Shown here: positions 26,252 to 35,570 of the stretch, in pieces
How positions within the stretch are numbered: position 1 is the stretch's first letter
How the letters are laid out: each line of letters opens with the position of its first letter
DNA from: Dehalococcoidia bacterium
Lineage (GTDB): Bacteria > Chloroflexota > Dehalococcoidia > GIF9 > UBA5629
DNA length: 64,000 nucleotides
Direction: 5' to 3'
Assembly: GCA_041653995.1 (NCBI GenBank)
Contig: JBAZEK010000003.1
Span: 283,901-347,900 of the forward strand
Position numbers and translations under genes: made by a program
The notes under the pieces: model-generated
Databases searched by the model: none
What the model saw: only the letters and a program-made list of their open reading frames with translations
What the model was told of the DNA's origin: nothing

Positions 26252-27187
26252 TCATAATTTCGCGGTTTTTAAATTGAAAAACCGTGTTGCGCTGCCGCTC
26301 AGCAGATCGTCGATCTCCTTCTCCGAGAACGAGAGCCCGTAGGGTGCGGCGTTTACAGCGGCGTCTTTGATCAATTGAGCAAAATCCTTATCCGGGACGA
26401 TCTGGCTGTACATCGGCCCGTCGGTGGCCCACATCACCCTTTGCGAGGGTATCCTGTCGAGGACGATGCGCAGTATGCTGTAGAACCTCTGCGGGTGTTT
26501 GGTCTCGCCCTGCCATCCCGAGATGTCCATGAATACATTGGTATTGACCTCCGCCACGCCCACGGCCTCCGGCCACAGCCTGAATCCCATATGCGCCATG
26601 CAGAAATCGACCTGAGGGAAATCCGCCGCGATCTCATCGATCAAGGTGGGCGAGCAGAACTTGCTCTTGAGAGGTGAGGCGATGGCGCCGGTATGTATGA
26701 CGACGGGAACCTTCAGCTCGGCCGCCTTCTCGTACAGCGGGTAGCAGATCCTGTCATTGGGATAGAAGCCGGAGCCGGGGTGCAGTTTGAGGGCGATTGC
26801 CCCGTATTTCCCGACACCCTTCTCCAGCAGCGCGGCGGCGTCCTTGCGGCGGGGATCGGCGCTGACCGAGCAGTAAATACGGCCCTTATAGCGCTGAGCG
26901 ATCTTCCACATGATCTCGTTCTGGACCTTGTAGGATACGTCCGGCTCGGAGCAGCGGTCGGCCAGGCCGAAGTCGATGGGATGTATGATGCAGACGCCGA
27001 TGCCATCCCGGTCCATAGCGGCGATGCGCTTGCCACCCTCGCTATCCCAGAAAGTGGTGAAGATGCTGTTGCGGATGGTGTCCTTATCGATGCCGGAGAT
27101 CTCGGCGCCGATTTTAGCCACGCCCTGCAGGAATTCCTCGGGCCGCCAGCCTTCTTCGAGTATATGGACATGGGAGTCGATAATCAT
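26252..27187 (-). CDS. Amidohydrolase-2 family metal-dependent hydrolase
   Basis: 311 residues, TIM-barrel amidohydrolase of the Amidohydro_2 (ACMSD-like decarboxylase/hydrolase) family. The metal-binding DSHVHI is at the N-terminus, followed by LHPGSGF, VIHTG, a conserved CMAHMG His and the late Asp in WATDGPMY. It hydrolyses or decarboxylates a small carboxylate or cyclic compound. It follows the MFS transporter by 20 bases on the same strand, so the pair may import and process one substrate. Confidence 0.85.
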   Translation of the reverse strand: MIIDSHVHILEEGWRPEEFLQGVAKIGAEISGIDKDTIRNSIFTTFWDSEGGKRIAAMDRDGIGVCIIHPIDFGLADRCSEPDVSYKVQNEIMWKIAQRYKGRIYCSVSADPRRKDAAALLEKGVGKYGAIALKLHPGSGFYPNDRICYPLYEKAAELKVPVVIHTGAIASPLKSKFCSPTLIDEIAADFPQVDFCMAHMGFRLWPEAVGVAEVNTNVFMDISGWQGETKHPQRFYSILRIVLDRIPSQRVMWATDGPMYSQIVPDKDFAQLIKDAAVNAAPYGLSFSEKEIDDLLSGSATRFFNLKTAKL

Positions 27188-27207
27188 GATACGTCTCCTT
27201 GTATATT

Positions 27208-28500
27208 TTACTCCGCCGGGCGGACCTGCGCCTCGATTGTCTCAACCTTTTTGGCCGCCATGACGTAGAAGAACGAGGTGGAGAAAAACACGGCGGCGGC
27301 GATCAGGCTAAAGACGGGCAGGAAGGCCAGGGCAATGCCCAGGTTGAACCTGTCGGAGATGAAGCCCACCACAATGGGGGCCAGCGAGCTGCCCAGCAGG
27401 TTCTGGATGACAACATTAAGGCTGAAATAGGTGGCGCGCAGCCCGGGGTGGGAGACGTCCTGGATGATGGCCATGGCGCCCGAAACGAAGGCCACGGCTG
27501 TGACTCCCGCGACGATCAGGGTAATATATTGCGCCGTACCCTGCAGGACGGTGAAGGCGATGAACAGGATGGCGGCCGTTAGAATTGAGGTCAGCGCGAT
27601 GAAGTAGGGGCGTCCCTTCTGCGTCCTCTTCATCCAGAGGTCGGCCAGGAAGCCGCCCAGCGGGGCGCCGATGATGGCCGTAAGCATGACCATGCCGCCC
27701 ATCAGTCCGGCCTGTCCGGCAGGTATGTTGTAAGTGCGCTGGAAATACGAGGGCAGCCAGGTGCTGAGGGCGGTGGTGACGAATACGCTGCAGGCGAAGC
27801 CGAAGTAGATCAGCAGCAGCGTTTTATTGCCCAGTATATCTTTGAGCACCTGTTTGGCACCGACCTTTTGCCCCGCAGTATTTCCCATGGTGCCGTCCAG
27901 GGAAACGGTCTTATAGTCCTTGACCCAGAAGAACAGGATGGCGATGAGAAGCCCGGGTATGGCGACGATACCGAAGGCGTGGCGCCAGCCCCAGAGCTCG
28001 GCGATCAGTCCTCCCAGCGCGGTGCCGATGGCGATGCCCAGCGGTATGGCGGCGTTCCAGATGCCCAGCGCCAGCGCCCTTCTGGCCTTGGGAAAGGTGG
28101 TGGAGATGAGAGTGGCGCCGCCCGGGGCGTAGCCGGCTTCGCCGATGCCGATGGCGGTGCGGGCGGCGAAAAGCTGCGTGAAGTTCCTGGTGAAGGCGCA
28201 GGAAATAGAGGCGATACTCCAGAAGATGGCCATGATGGCAATGCTGTTTTTCCTGCTCCAGCGGTCGATCAGGATGGAGATGGGGAAGGTGAAGATGATG
28301 ATGGACCAGTAGACGGCGGAGACCAGCATGCCGCACTGCATATCGGTAAGCCCCCAGTCGCTTTTGAGGAAGGGGAAGATGGAGACCACGACCTGCCGGT
28401 CGATGTAGTCGAACATGTATAGGAGGAACAGCAGTATATAAGCATAGTAAGCGCGCCCCCTGGAGATAATGGGCTTTTTCTCAGGTGATCCCTTTATCAT
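27208..28500 (-). CDS. MFS transporter
   Basis: 430 residues with 12 predicted membrane helices. The signature between helices 2 and 3 (LIDRWSRKNSI) and an early DYIDRQVV are typical of MFS proteins of the anion/cation symporter or Spinster-like group. RBS GGAGGCAAC before the ATG. It probably imports an organic acid processed by the amidohydrolase encoded 20 bases downstream. The substrate is unknown. Confidence 0.88.
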   Translation of the reverse strand: MIKGSPEKKPIISRGRAYYAYILLFLLYMFDYIDRQVVVSIFPFLKSDWGLTDMQCGMLVSAVYWSIIIFTFPISILIDRWSRKNSIAIMAIFWSIASISCAFTRNFTQLFAARTAIGIGEAGYAPGGATLISTTFPKARRALALGIWNAAIPLGIAIGTALGGLIAELWGWRHAFGIVAIPGLLIAILFFWVKDYKTVSLDGTMGNTAGQKVGAKQVLKDILGNKTLLLIYFGFACSVFVTTALSTWLPSYFQRTYNIPAGQAGLMGGMVMLTAIIGAPLGGFLADLWMKRTQKGRPYFIALTSILTAAILFIAFTVLQGTAQYITLIVAGVTAVAFVSGAMAIIQDVSHPGLRATYFSLNVVIQNLLGSSLAPIVVGFISDRFNLGIALAFLPVFSLIAAAVFFSTSFFYVMAAKKVETIEAQVRPAE

Positions 28501-28709
28501 GTTGCCTCCACATTCTTGTTTTCAGCATGTATGGCGGCGGTATCCGGCACAGTATCCGCAGGGCAAAAGTCTAACCAAGCCGGCGGATCATGTCAAAAGT
28601 TAACAGTCATCCACTTTTCGACTATGAACAACATGCATGATGGGTAAATCCGTGCGTCGCATAATACGATCATCGCGATCTCACCGCGGCCCATAATAGA
28701 ATACCGGCG

Positions 28710-28756
28710 GGAGAAAAGATAAAGTTTAAGCAAGGTTTATTCGTGTGAGAACCGGC
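28710..28756. repeat. 47-bp dispersed repeat, copy 2
   Basis: 42 of 47 bases match 26198-26244, same orientation. It lies in the 380-base gap upstream of the MFS gene. The remainder of this gap (28501-28822) shows no gene. Confidence 0.55.
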
Positions 28757-28822
28757 CTATCAGAATTTAGTATAAATTACCTCTGAAAAACGCTTTAAAT
28801 CGAAACAGATTAGTTTTACCTG

Positions 28823-28851
28823 TTGACATTCCTTGTTGAATCATCTATTGT
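28823..28851 (+). promoter_or_regulatory. Strong promoter for the zinc-ribbon mini-gene
   Basis: TTGACA (28823-28828), 17-base spacer, TATTGT (28846-28851). It lies 31 bases before the ATG at 28882, which also has AAGGAGG upstream. Confidence 0.65.
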
Positions 28852-28881
28852 GAAATTAATAAACTCAAGGAGGTTTATTCA

Positions 28882-29022
28882 ATGATAGGTTATTGCATGA
28901 AGTGTCGTAAGAAGAGGGAGATGAGTAACACCAAGGCTGTCAAAATGAAGAATGGCAAACCAGCGACCAAAGGTGTTTGTTCTAAATGCGGGACAAAAAT
29001 GTACCGCATCGGCAAAAGCTAA
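28882..29022 (+). CDS. 46-residue zinc-ribbon protein (DUF5679-like)
   Basis: A short gene with a strong promoter and RBS. The protein begins MIGYCMKCRKKREM, continues with KAVKMKNGKPATKGVCSKCG and ends KMYRIGKS. Two CxxC pairs (Cys5/8 and Cys33/36) form a zinc knuckle with a basic centre. This matches the small DUF5679 family, sometimes linked to nucleic-acid binding. The function is not established. Confidence 0.75.
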   Translation: MIGYCMKCRKKREMSNTKAVKMKNGKPATKGVCSKCGTKMYRIGKS

Positions 29023-29143
29023 AATCTAATAAGCGTCCTGAATAAGACCCTGGATAACCAAATAATCATTGGCTAGCCTGTGTGATAGCTGTTGCCAAAA
29101 ATCCGCTACCATCGAATTACGGTGAGCATGGGTTAGCCTGTGA

Positions 29144-29311
29144 TTATTCGTGAACCATTCCCTCGGCTGCTTCCTCGCTGCTGAGGGCTATATGAGCTTC
29201 GATATTCCTCTCATCCACTGTCCCGGACAGCAATTCCTTGTATAATTCGTGATGACTGATCAGGCTCCGGGCATCGTTCTCTGTTCTGCACTGCACCGAC
29301 CGGGAGATATA
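29144..29311 (-). pseudogene. C-terminal tail of a lost acyl-CoA dehydrogenase gene
   Basis: 55 in-frame minus-strand residues, including NDARSLISHHELYKELL, TVDERNIEAHIALSSEEAAE and the end GMVHE-stop. The intact dehydrogenase at 47059-48291 ends NDIQNLIIQHEFYKELL, SVDERNIEEDIHLSSEEAAE and EKVYE-stop. The frame is bounded upstream by a stop and has no start. The frame is preserved, so decay is recent or the tail was under selection until recently. A shorter tail of the same gene type lies at 44073. Confidence 0.7.
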
Positions 29312-29315
29312 TCAC

Positions 29316-30902
29316 GTGGCACATAAGGATTCACCTCCGAATTCCGGGCGATCCTTGAAAAAGAAAGGAACAGTAACGCCTGCGCTGAAATTTGCATGGC
29401 GGTATTATCTGCTTGGCTGTGGATTGGTGGCGTTGGCCACCCTTCTGGGTCATTTTACCAGCTGGCTGCTGGCTCCCACCAATATACTGATGATCTACCT
29501 GTTGTGCGTCACGGTCTCAGCCATATTCGGCGGTCTGGGCCCTTCCATCCTGGTATCCATTCTGAGCGTTCTGACCTTTGATTTCTTCTTTGTCCCGCCC
29601 TATCTCACTTTAGATGTCGAGCACATACAGTATATATTCACACTTATCGTGTTCCTGCTGGTCGGTATCGCGCTCAGCTATTTTACTTCAATGTTGCGCC
29701 GTCAAACCGAAACGTCCAAACGGCGCGAGCAGGAGATGGCCGCACTGTATGCCCTGGGACAGGATCTGGCCGTCGCCAGCGACCTGCAATCGTACACAAG
29801 TTCCATCATCAAGCGAATTAAAGGGACAATCGGGCAGGACGTGGTAATTTTCCTGCCTGACGCCCGGGATGAAGCGGTCTTACAAGCGTATACCGAAGGC
29901 CCGGAGATCAACATCGATGCAAATATCTTTAACACGGCTGCGAGATCTTTCCAACGCAAGGAAATAACGGAATGCAGCTGTGATGCAATAAAGGACTTAA
30001 AAGCATTATGCCTGCCTCTTGTTACAACCAGAAGGGCTGTGGGTGTGATAGTCTTGATAAAGTCCGGAGATGCGGTTGACTATTCCGTTGAGCAGGAGCG
30101 GCTGCTGTCGGCCTATTCCGATCTTGCCGCCGTGGCAATCGAAAGCATCCAGCTGGCCGACGAATTACACAATGCCGAGATATTGAAGGCTACCGAGAAG
30201 CTCCAGACGGCCCTTTTAAATGCGATCTCTCATGACCTGCGCACGCCGCTTGTCTCGATTATCGGTGTATTAAGCAGCCTGCAGGAAGAAGCGATGGACC
30301 TGGACGATTCCGATAAGAGAAGCTTGATACAGGTCGCGCGCGAAGAAGCGGACCGCCTGAATCATCTGATAACCAATCTGCTTGACGAGTCCAGACTCGA
30401 ATCAGGGGCACTGAAGTTGTCCCTGCAACCGGCTGAAGTAAACGACCTGGTTGGCGCAGCGCTGGAACAGCTCGGAAGCCGTGTCAACAATCGCATTGTA
30501 CATATGGACGTACCGGCGGATCTGCCCTTTATTCAGGTGGATTTCGGACTTTTTGTCCAGGCCCTGGTTAATATAGTGGACAATGCACTGAAATACTCAC
30601 CGCCCGACTCCCTGATTGAGATTAAAGCCCGATACGTTCATCAGGAAGTGCAGATCGAAATAGTCGACCGGGGTACAGGTATCCCCGAACAGGACCTGCC
30701 CCATATTTTCGATAAATTCTATCGCATCAAACGCCCGGATAACGTATCGGGTACCGGGTTGGGGTTATCCATTACCAAAGGGCTGATCGAAGCTCATGGC
30801 GGTCGTATTGAAGCAAATAGCCAGGCTGGCCGCGGCACTGTCGTTAGTATTATACTTCCTGTTAGTGCCGGTTCGATGGCTTCAGAAAGATTCAATGAGT
30901 AA
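29316..30902 (+). CDS. KdpD-like sensor histidine kinase lacking the KdpD/Usp input domains
   Basis: 528 residues. Four membrane helices in the DUF4118 arrangement (about 25-125) are followed by a GAF-like domain (140-285) and the kinase core: H-box ISHDLRTPL (His306), N-box VDNALKYSP, G-boxes DRGTGIPEQDL and GTGLGLSITKG. True KdpD proteins begin with about 370 residues of cytoplasmic KdpD/Usp domain, which is absent. Its stop overlaps the response regulator start by eight bases. No kdpFABC genes are near, so it may not sense potassium. Confidence 0.88.
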   Translation: MAHKDSPPNSGRSLKKKGTVTPALKFAWRYYLLGCGLVALATLLGHFTSWLLAPTNILMIYLLCVTVSAIFGGLGPSILVSILSVLTFDFFFVPPYLTLDVEHIQYIFTLIVFLLVGIALSYFTSMLRRQTETSKRREQEMAALYALGQDLAVASDLQSYTSSIIKRIKGTIGQDVVIFLPDARDEAVLQAYTEGPEINIDANIFNTAARSFQRKEITECSCDAIKDLKALCLPLVTTRRAVGVIVLIKSGDAVDYSVEQERLLSAYSDLAAVAIESIQLADELHNAEILKATEKLQTALLNAISHDLRTPLVSIIGVLSSLQEEAMDLDDSDKRSLIQVAREEADRLNHLITNLLDESRLESGALKLSLQPAEVNDLVGAALEQLGSRVNNRIVHMDVPADLPFIQVDFGLFVQALVNIVDNALKYSPPDSLIEIKARYVHQEVQIEIVDRGTGIPEQDLPHIFDKFYRIKRPDNVSGTGLGLSITKGLIEAHGGRIEANSQAGRGTVVSIILPVSAGSMASERFNE

Positions 30903-31578
30903 CGTAAAGGTACTGGTAGTCGATGATGAGGATTCCATCAGGCGTTTTTTACGTGTTGCGCTCACATCTCAATCATATACTTTGTTTGAATCAACATCCG
31001 GCCGGGAAGCCCTTTCACTTGTCGCGGAACACAAGCCTGACCTGATAATACTTGACCTGGGATTGCCTGATATTGAAGGCGTGGAAGTCACCCGACTGCT
31101 CCGTGAATGGACAAAGACTCCAATCATCATACTGTCGGTCCGGGGTTCTGAAAGCGACAAGATCGCGGCGCTCGATGCCGGAGCCGACGACTACCTGACC
31201 AAGCCTTTCAGTGCAGGAGAATTACTGGCGCGTATCCGTGCCGCCCTGCGTCGTGCCGCTCAAACGCCCGGTGAGCCGGTTTTCACTATCGGTAGTTTGA
31301 AAGTAGATCTTGCACGCAGACTGGTAACCGTAGAAGATAACGAGGTACAGTTAACGCCTAACGAGTATGAATTGTTGAGGCTGTTCGTGATTAACGCAGG
31401 AAAGGTGTTGACCCATCGCCACCTGCTGCGCGAAGTATGGGGCGCGGAATACGGGGACGAGTTTCACATGCTGCATGTAAATATCAGTAACCTGCGCCGT
31501 AAAATCGAACGCGACTCAAGCCGGCCGCAGTTCATCATAACCGAGCCTGGAGTCGGGTATCGTCTCAGGATAAGCTGA
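30895..31578 (+). CDS. KdpE-like OmpR-family response regulator
   Basis: 227 residues from the ATG at 30895, eight bases inside the kinase gene; the longer frame from 30796 adds only kinase-overlapping sequence. Receiver domain with phosphorylation Asp54 (IILDLGLPD) and the conserved Lys in LTKPF, then a winged-helix OmpR effector (about 130-225, NEYELLRLFVINAGKVLTHR). It is the partner of the histidine kinase. A convergent APC permease gene ends 20 bases downstream. Confidence 0.92.
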   Translation: MSNVKVLVVDDEDSIRRFLRVALTSQSYTLFESTSGREALSLVAEHKPDLIILDLGLPDIEGVEVTRLLREWTKTPIIILSVRGSESDKIAALDAGADDYLTKPFSAGELLARIRAALRRAAQTPGEPVFTIGSLKVDLARRLVTVEDNEVQLTPNEYELLRLFVINAGKVLTHRHLLREVWGAEYGDEFHMLHVNISNLRRKIERDSSRPQFIITEPGVGYRLRIS

Positions 31579-31598
31579 GGCTGATACGAGACTGAAGT

Positions 31599-33206
31599 TC
31601 AGGAAGTGGAGTGACCAGCGCCGCTATCATCCTGCAGGTGTGTGACCGGCAGATGTTTTACACGCCTGTATACCAGGTATATGGCTACGCCGACTACCAT
31701 CCATATAACACCGGCCCATCGGCCGTAAGGTTGGGTGATCAGCATAACCACCCAGATAACGAAAGTCATGAGAAAACCGAGTATGGCAGTTACCGGCAGT
31801 TCACGTCCTTTGATTTTAAAATTAGGCCGTAATTTAAAAGGACGGGGAAGGTCCGGATTTTTCACCCGCAGCCCTATAATTGAGATATGAGCCAGAGCAA
31901 AGCAGAGCAGGGATCCAAAGACATACAATGCTCCAAGATCGGAAAAAAAGCTCTCAGAAAAAAAGCCGGGTAGAAGCAGGGCGATAGAAATGAGGCAGAA
32001 CAGAATAATTGCCACATAGGGCGTCCTGAAACGATGATGGATTCTTTTTAAGATCGATGGCAGCTGGTAATGTGAAGACAAATTGAAGGTTAGCCGGGAA
32101 ATGCCCAGCAATCCGGCATTTGTCGCAGTCAGTAAGATACTGGCGGCAAGTAGAGCAACCAGGATTGGTAAAAAGCTGCGCAGCCCTTCGAGTATCCAAA
32201 TGATAATAATCACGGGTTCCTTCGCAGATGCAATCGCCGTCGCGATTTTCTCCGGCGATATGGCCAGGGATATATTATGTGCAATTCCGGCTATGGGATC
32301 CCTGGCCCAGCCGTTTTCCGGATCGCCCAGTTCCTGGGGTGTCATTGCTGAAAGGGCAACAATGGATATGCCTGCGAACAGAACAAGGACGGAAACTATC
32401 ATCAGGATATAGGCCCGGGGTATTCTTTTTGCCGGCTGGCGCGTCTCTTCACCCAGTTGTGAAACAGTTTCAACCCCTGTGAAGCAGAGAGCTGCAACAG
32501 CCACACCGAATATCAAATTATTTACCGATGGCCAGTTCCCCTCACCAAACATATGCTGCAGCAGAATGCCGGGATTAGGCGCCAGTATCAGTACAGCGCC
32601 AATAGCCACTATGGTAATTTGAGTCAGGATGTCAAGACTGATAAACAGGATGTTTATCCTCGATGACTCTCTTACGCCTAATACGTTCATTATCATCAGG
32701 AAAAAAATGATCCCCATGGAAAAAGCCGTACCGTATAGAGGTTGCTTTAATATGGGCCAGAAGTAAGCAAGATATGCAGGGATGGTGTAAGCGGAAATTG
32801 CCATGGTCACAATGTAACTCAGCATCAAAGCCCACCCCGCAATAAAACCGATCAGGTCGTTATAACTATGCCGGGCAAAACTGGCTGAACCGCCCGCCTC
32901 GGGTATCATAGCGCCGCCCTCTGCATAAGTTAGAGCATTGAAAACATAGATTAATCCGGCTATTCCCAGTACTATCGGAGTAGCGCCTAAGGCCACAATG
33001 GCAACAAGACCCAGGCCATAGTAAATGGAGGAACCAACATCTCCGTAGCCGGCGCTGAACAGCCCGGTAACTCCCAGCACACGTCTCAGATGAAACTGCT
33101 TATACCTGAGCGGGTGGGCAAACCTATCTCCGGGTTTCAGCTGCCAGCCATTTTCCACATTTTGCTCATAATTAGAGGCAGCCGGTTCTATTTTGGAAGC
33201 TTTCAC
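31599..33206 (-). CDS. APC-superfamily amino acid/cation permease
   Basis: 535 residues, about 12 membrane helices. The GDVGSSIYYGLG segment near the N-terminus is the unwound first helix characteristic of APC transporters. Start is GTG at 33206. The gene converges on the KdpDE-like pair; regulation by that pair is possible but unsupported by any visible site. The substrate could be an amino acid or potassium. Confidence 0.85.
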   Translation of the reverse strand: MKASKIEPAASNYEQNVENGWQLKPGDRFAHPLRYKQFHLRRVLGVTGLFSAGYGDVGSSIYYGLGLVAIVALGATPIVLGIAGLIYVFNALTYAEGGAMIPEAGGSASFARHSYNDLIGFIAGWALMLSYIVTMAISAYTIPAYLAYFWPILKQPLYGTAFSMGIIFFLMIMNVLGVRESSRINILFISLDILTQITIVAIGAVLILAPNPGILLQHMFGEGNWPSVNNLIFGVAVAALCFTGVETVSQLGEETRQPAKRIPRAYILMIVSVLVLFAGISIVALSAMTPQELGDPENGWARDPIAGIAHNISLAISPEKIATAIASAKEPVIIIIWILEGLRSFLPILVALLAASILLTATNAGLLGISRLTFNLSSHYQLPSILKRIHHRFRTPYVAIILFCLISIALLLPGFFSESFFSDLGALYVFGSLLCFALAHISIIGLRVKNPDLPRPFKLRPNFKIKGRELPVTAILGFLMTFVIWVVMLITQPYGRWAGVIWMVVGVAIYLVYRRVKHLPVTHLQDDSGAGHSTS

Positions 33207-33357
33207 TTAATCAAATGCTCTTTGAAGATGGCCGGTTCACCAGGCTTCAGATGGACTCATCCTCTAAAGAACATTATGATTCAGCCCGGGTCAAAAAGGT
33301 GTCAAGAAACCAGTTAAAATAATCAAGAAAGTGTCAAGGTTTGGCGTCCCTTTTGGG

Positions 33358-35361
33358 TCACACCGCCCGGCCGATGGCCGCTCCATCCCTGATGGCGAAC
33401 ATGATATTGCCCGGGAACCTGGCATCGCCCAGCAGCCAGGCTTTTTTCGGCACTGCGGCGCTGATCTCCCGGTAAAGCCGGTTATCTGAATTGTATCCGA
33501 CAGCCAGGACGACGGAATCAGCCGGTATGATCTCCTTTTTATCACCGCTAACGACATCGACGCCGTTTTTCGCGATGGCGGCGACCTGTGTCCCGAGCAT
33601 CACCCTGATGTTCTTGTAGGCCAGCATATCCTCGAGCATCTTTTTATTGGCTATGAAGAGGGCCTCCTTGCCGAGCGTCATCAGGCCGGGCAGCGCTTCG
33701 ATAAGGGTGACCTCTTTGCCTTTGTCCTCCAGCCACAGGGCCACTTCGCAGCCGACCTGTCCGCCGCCGATCACCGTCACGCGCTTACCCGCTTCCTTTT
33801 TACCCAGCAGGAGGTCGGTGGCGCTGCACACGTGCGGCAGGTCAACGCCGGGGATGGGCGGGACCTTGGAGGTTGCGCCGGTAGCCACGACGATCTCATC
33901 CGCATCCAGTTTCGCGATCCGGTCCAGCGTCATTTCGCTTCCGAGCTTAAGCTTAACGCCGGCGTCCTTGAGCTCTTTTTCGTACCACTTCAGCAGCCGT
34001 TTATCGGCATCCTTGGATTGCGGGACGGACCCCGCCACAACGACACCGCCCAGGCTGCTGTTCTTATCATAGATGGTAACGTTATGCCCGCGCAGCGCAG
34101 CGATGCGGGCGGCCTCCATGCCTGCCACTCCTGCGCCGATTACGGCTATTTTCTTGGGGATCGCGACCTTCTGCAGCCCCGCGTACTTCTCGTTGAAGAG
34201 ATCGGGATTGACCGCGCATGTCATGGGCAGACCCGCGAAGTCATGGCCTATGCAGCCGTTGTTGCAGCTGATGCAGGGGCGAATGGCTTCATCCTTCCCC
34301 ATCCTGGCCTTGCCGGCCCAGTGAGCATCGGCCAGCAGCGCCCGGCCCAGCGCGACGGCATCGACCATTCCATTTTTGATGGCGTCGTTGGCCATTTGAG
34401 GCCTGGTTATCTTGCCCGGGCAGATGACGGGGATCTTGAGCTGCGCCTTCACCTTTGCCACGTCTTCCAGCCACAGTCCGTCCTTCTGATACATGGGCGA
34501 ATAAAGCCAGTAGATTGAGTCGTAGCTGCCGCAGGCCATCAGCAGGGCGTCGAACCCCGCCTTCTCCAGCTCCTTGGCAATAGCGATGCTGTCTTCTATA
34601 TCGCGGCCGAATTCCTGGAATTTCTCACCCGGGACCGCGCTCTGCTGTATGCCTTTCATATAATGTTTGGCAGCCAGCCGGGCGGTGACGGGGAAATCAG
34701 CCCCGCACACAGCCTTGACGCCCTTCACGATATCGGTAAATAGCTTGGCTCTCCCCTCTACCGAGCCTCCGTATTCGTCGGTGCGTCGGTTGAAAGCGGC
34801 AGTTCCGAACTGGTCGCCCAGGTAGCCGCCGTAGATTCCCACGAAATCCACGCCGTCGCAGCCGGTCATCATACAGTTGAGAGCAGCCGTGACGGCGCTC
34901 TGGACCAAGCGTTCTATCTCTTCTTTGGTCAGCGCCCGGCAGGTAGTGTTCGGATCCCACCAGTTGGGGTTTTCGGACGGGGAGATGGGCGTGCCATTTA
35001 TCAAAAAGGGCGGCATGAGCCTGCCGTTGCCCACCGTCATCTGGATAAATATTTTTGTATTGTAAAGATGGACCCGGTCAACCACCTTTTTCAACTGGGA
35101 CATGAAACTTTCGGGTTGATCGAAGGGCGAGACAAAGATCGCATTTGCTTTCTCTATGTTGGCATTAAGCGGGAAAGCGCCGGTATAAATCAGGCCGGTT
35201 CCCCCTTTGGCGCGCTCCTCATAGTAATTGATGACCTCATCGGTTATGTTGCCGTTGGCGTCCAGCCATCCGCCGACCATCATCGGACTCATCACAATTC
35301 TGTTGATTAATTCGACTTTGCCGATTTTAAAGGGTGTGAATAATTCGGGGTACTTCAACAT
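33358..35361 (-). CDS. Old-yellow-enzyme / 2,4-dienoyl-CoA reductase-like flavoprotein
   Basis: 667 residues, the full length of the FadH/BaiCD group. Residues 1-350 form an FMN TIM-barrel (LFTPFKIGKVELINRIVMSP). A 4Fe-4S cluster ligand set follows (CISCNNGC and a fourth Cys in PMTCAVNP). Residues about 385-667 are an FAD/NAD(P)H-binding unit (KIAVIGAGVAGMEAARIAAL and VTVIGGGQVGCEVALWL). It reduces enoyl or dienoyl compounds using NAD(P)H. RBS AGGAGGAG and a strong promoter precede it. In a bacterium with much acyl-CoA chemistry, a dienoyl-CoA or cyclic enone substrate is likely. Confidence 0.9.
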   Translation of the reverse strand: MLKYPELFTPFKIGKVELINRIVMSPMMVGGWLDANGNITDEVINYYEERAKGGTGLIYTGAFPLNANIEKANAIFVSPFDQPESFMSQLKKVVDRVHLYNTKIFIQMTVGNGRLMPPFLINGTPISPSENPNWWDPNTTCRALTKEEIERLVQSAVTAALNCMMTGCDGVDFVGIYGGYLGDQFGTAAFNRRTDEYGGSVEGRAKLFTDIVKGVKAVCGADFPVTARLAAKHYMKGIQQSAVPGEKFQEFGRDIEDSIAIAKELEKAGFDALLMACGSYDSIYWLYSPMYQKDGLWLEDVAKVKAQLKIPVICPGKITRPQMANDAIKNGMVDAVALGRALLADAHWAGKARMGKDEAIRPCISCNNGCIGHDFAGLPMTCAVNPDLFNEKYAGLQKVAIPKKIAVIGAGVAGMEAARIAALRGHNVTIYDKNSSLGGVVVAGSVPQSKDADKRLLKWYEKELKDAGVKLKLGSEMTLDRIAKLDADEIVVATGATSKVPPIPGVDLPHVCSATDLLLGKKEAGKRVTVIGGGQVGCEVALWLEDKGKEVTLIEALPGLMTLGKEALFIANKKMLEDMLAYKNIRVMLGTQVAAIAKNGVDVVSGDKKEIIPADSVVLAVGYNSDNRLYREISAAVPKKAWLLGDARFPGNIMFAIRDGAAIGRAV

Positions 35362-35438
35362 TTATTTCTCCTCCTGATTACTACAACATCATCGACGGCC
35401 GCGCCGAAATAGGGGATATATTTGACCCGCAAAAGCAA

Positions 35439-35458
35439 CCTCCGCTAATACGCGGAGG
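35439..35458 (-). terminator. Hairpin in the leader between DUF1254 and OYE-like genes
   Basis: A 7-bp stem (CCTCCGC with GCGGAGG) and 6-base loop. On the minus strand it is followed by TTGCTTTTG, so it may end transcription from the upstream lipoprotein gene. It also begins near the predicted start point of the promoter 35460-35488 and could be a 5-prime leader stem. Confidence 0.4.
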
Positions 35459-35459
35459 C

Positions 35460-35488
35460 ATGGTAACACGCAATATCGATTTTGTCAA
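35460..35488 (-). promoter_or_regulatory. Promoter of the OYE-like gene
   Basis: Minus strand TTGACA (35488-35483), 17-base spacer, TACCAT (35465-35460), about 100 bases before the ATG at 35361. Confidence 0.6.
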
Positions 35489-35570
35489 TATCGCTTAAAT
35501 TATTATGGATTAGTCTAACAATTGACTATTTTCAGATTCAAGGTAGCGCTCAGCGGATAATACAGGTTTT

